Shown here piece after piece: positions 63,559 through 64,000 of a stretch of 64,000 nucleotides of DNA (positions within the stretch are counted from its first letter, which is position 1; every line of letters begins with the position of its first letter). The stretch is from positions 806,001 to 870,000 of the forward strand of contig NZ_JAUSVO010000002.1 in assembly GCF_030814715.1 (NCBI RefSeq), in the 5' to 3' direction. A model generated the notes under the pieces. That model worked only from the letters and a program-made list of their open reading frames with translations, was not told the DNA's origin and made no database searches. A program made the position numbers and the translations under genes. Source of the stretch: Kaistia dalseonensis. GTDB taxonomy: Bacteria > Pseudomonadota > Alphaproteobacteria > Rhizobiales > Kaistiaceae.

Positions 63559-64000
63559 ATGCCTTCCAGCGACATCGCCTTTTCCCCGGCGGTCAAGGCC
63601 GTCCAGGCCGTGCGCGGCTCGCGCGAGATCTATGCGCGGATGGAAGCGCGCGACGGCTTCCCGACGGCCGCGACCGACGAACTGGCGGATTTCCTCGCCG
63701 AAGTCGATACCGCCTATCTCGCCACGGCCACCGCCGACGGCCAACCCTATGCCCAGCACCGGGGCGGCCGCCGCGGCTTCATCCGCCTGATCGACAGCAA
63801 GACGCTCGGTTTTGCCGATTACAGGGGCAACCGCCAATATGTGACCACTGGCAATCTGGCCGAGAACGACCGCGCCTTTCTGTTCCTGATGGACTATGCC
63901 CATCGTCGGCGCATCAAGATCTGGGGCCGCGCATGGGTCAGCCAGGATCCGGCCGTTATCGCGGAACTGATGCCGGAAGACTATCGTGCCAAGCCCGAGC
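63559..64000 (+). CDS. pyridoxamine 5'-phosphate oxidase-fold protein (partial)
   Basis: The frame starts at ATG 63559, with AGGAG eight bases before, and is cut by the window end after about 147 residues. FLAEVDTAYLATATADGQPYAQHRGG and GFADYRGNRQYVTTGNLAEN match the PNPOx-like FMN-binding barrel. Such proteins bind FMN or F420 and reduce or detoxify small molecules. Paired with an AhpD-like gene and a LysR regulator, it suggests a small oxidative-stress response unit. Confidence 0.85.
   Translation, partial: MPSSDIAFSPAVKAVQAVRGSREIYARMEARDGFPTAATDELADFLAEVDTAYLATATADGQPYAQHRGGRRGFIRLIDSKTLGFADYRGNRQYVTTGNLAENDRAFLFLMDYAHRRRIKIWGRAWVSQDPAVIAELMPEDYRAKPE

Overview
The window is GC-rich chromosomal DNA from an alphaproteobacterium, most likely a member of the Hyphomicrobiales (Rhizobiales). 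The strongest markers are the acpXL-fabZXL-fabF2XL-fabF1XL-adh-lpxXL cluster, which puts a very-long-chain fatty acid on lipid A, the ActSR/RegBA redox two-component pair, a hemP-hmuTUV haem-uptake locus with a divergent TonB receptor, MmcB, a DUF2852 protein, and fabI-fabB-fabA in rhizobial order. I see no rRNA, tRNA, CRISPR array, insertion sequence or phage gene. Gene density is high and coding strand alternates often. Genus cannot be fixed from the sequence alone.

Layout. 1-1408: partial PhnD-type binding protein and a fatty acid desaturase. 1841-5560: a methionine-oxidation defence island made of a secreted Met-rich MxKDx-repeat peptide, a di-haem cytochrome b, a Tat-exported MsrP-like molybdoenzyme, an exported MsrA and a convergent exported MsrB. 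The two ends of the island carry the same ECF-type promoter motif with identical spacing. 5606-13017: RibD/DHFR-like reductase, pentapeptide-repeat protein, xylose-dehydrogenase-like SDR, cdd, mgsA-glk, DUF2442 and hrpB. 13083-15883: fabI, fabB, fabA (unsaturated fatty acid synthesis). 16104-19288: small secreted protein, methionine salvage genes mtnA and mtnC, and an EamA exporter. 19306-25189: dienelactone-hydrolase-like protein and a ribose-type ABC importer (permease, ATPase, binding protein) followed by an FGGY sugar kinase with an unusual AT-hook-like tail. 25268-34131: iron/haem region with hmuVUT, hemP, TonB receptor, IsdG-type haem monooxygenase, DHA2 exporter and siderophore-interacting protein. 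34179-39474: D-lyxose isomerase, then sulfate importer cysA-cysW-cysT-sbp with an Rrf2 regulator. 39619-44318: sugar-nucleotide epimerase, FucU, mannitol-dehydrogenase-family enzyme, DUF1624 membrane protein and a 2OG-Fe(II) oxygenase. 44434-51158: transglutaminase/DUF2126, ATP-grasp/alpha-E and a second transglutaminase. 51370-56733: the VLCFA-lipid A cluster. 56789-61723: mmcB, actR, actS, a PHA depolymerase fused to a NuoE-type helix-hairpin-helix tail, and DUF2852. 61905-64000: LysR regulator divergent from an AhpD-like protein and a partial PPOX-fold protein.

The most interesting unit is the island at 1841-5560. It resembles the MrpX/YedY1 hypochlorite-scavenging system described in Azospira: a sacrificial Met-rich periplasmic peptide is oxidised and then repaired. 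Here it also has dedicated exported MsrA and MsrB and a cytochrome b in place of MsrQ. Other points worth following are the uncharacterised ATP-grasp/transglutaminase cluster, the PhaZ fusion, the catalytically degenerate ketosynthase FabF2XL, and several clear operator dyads whose regulators are not encoded nearby.
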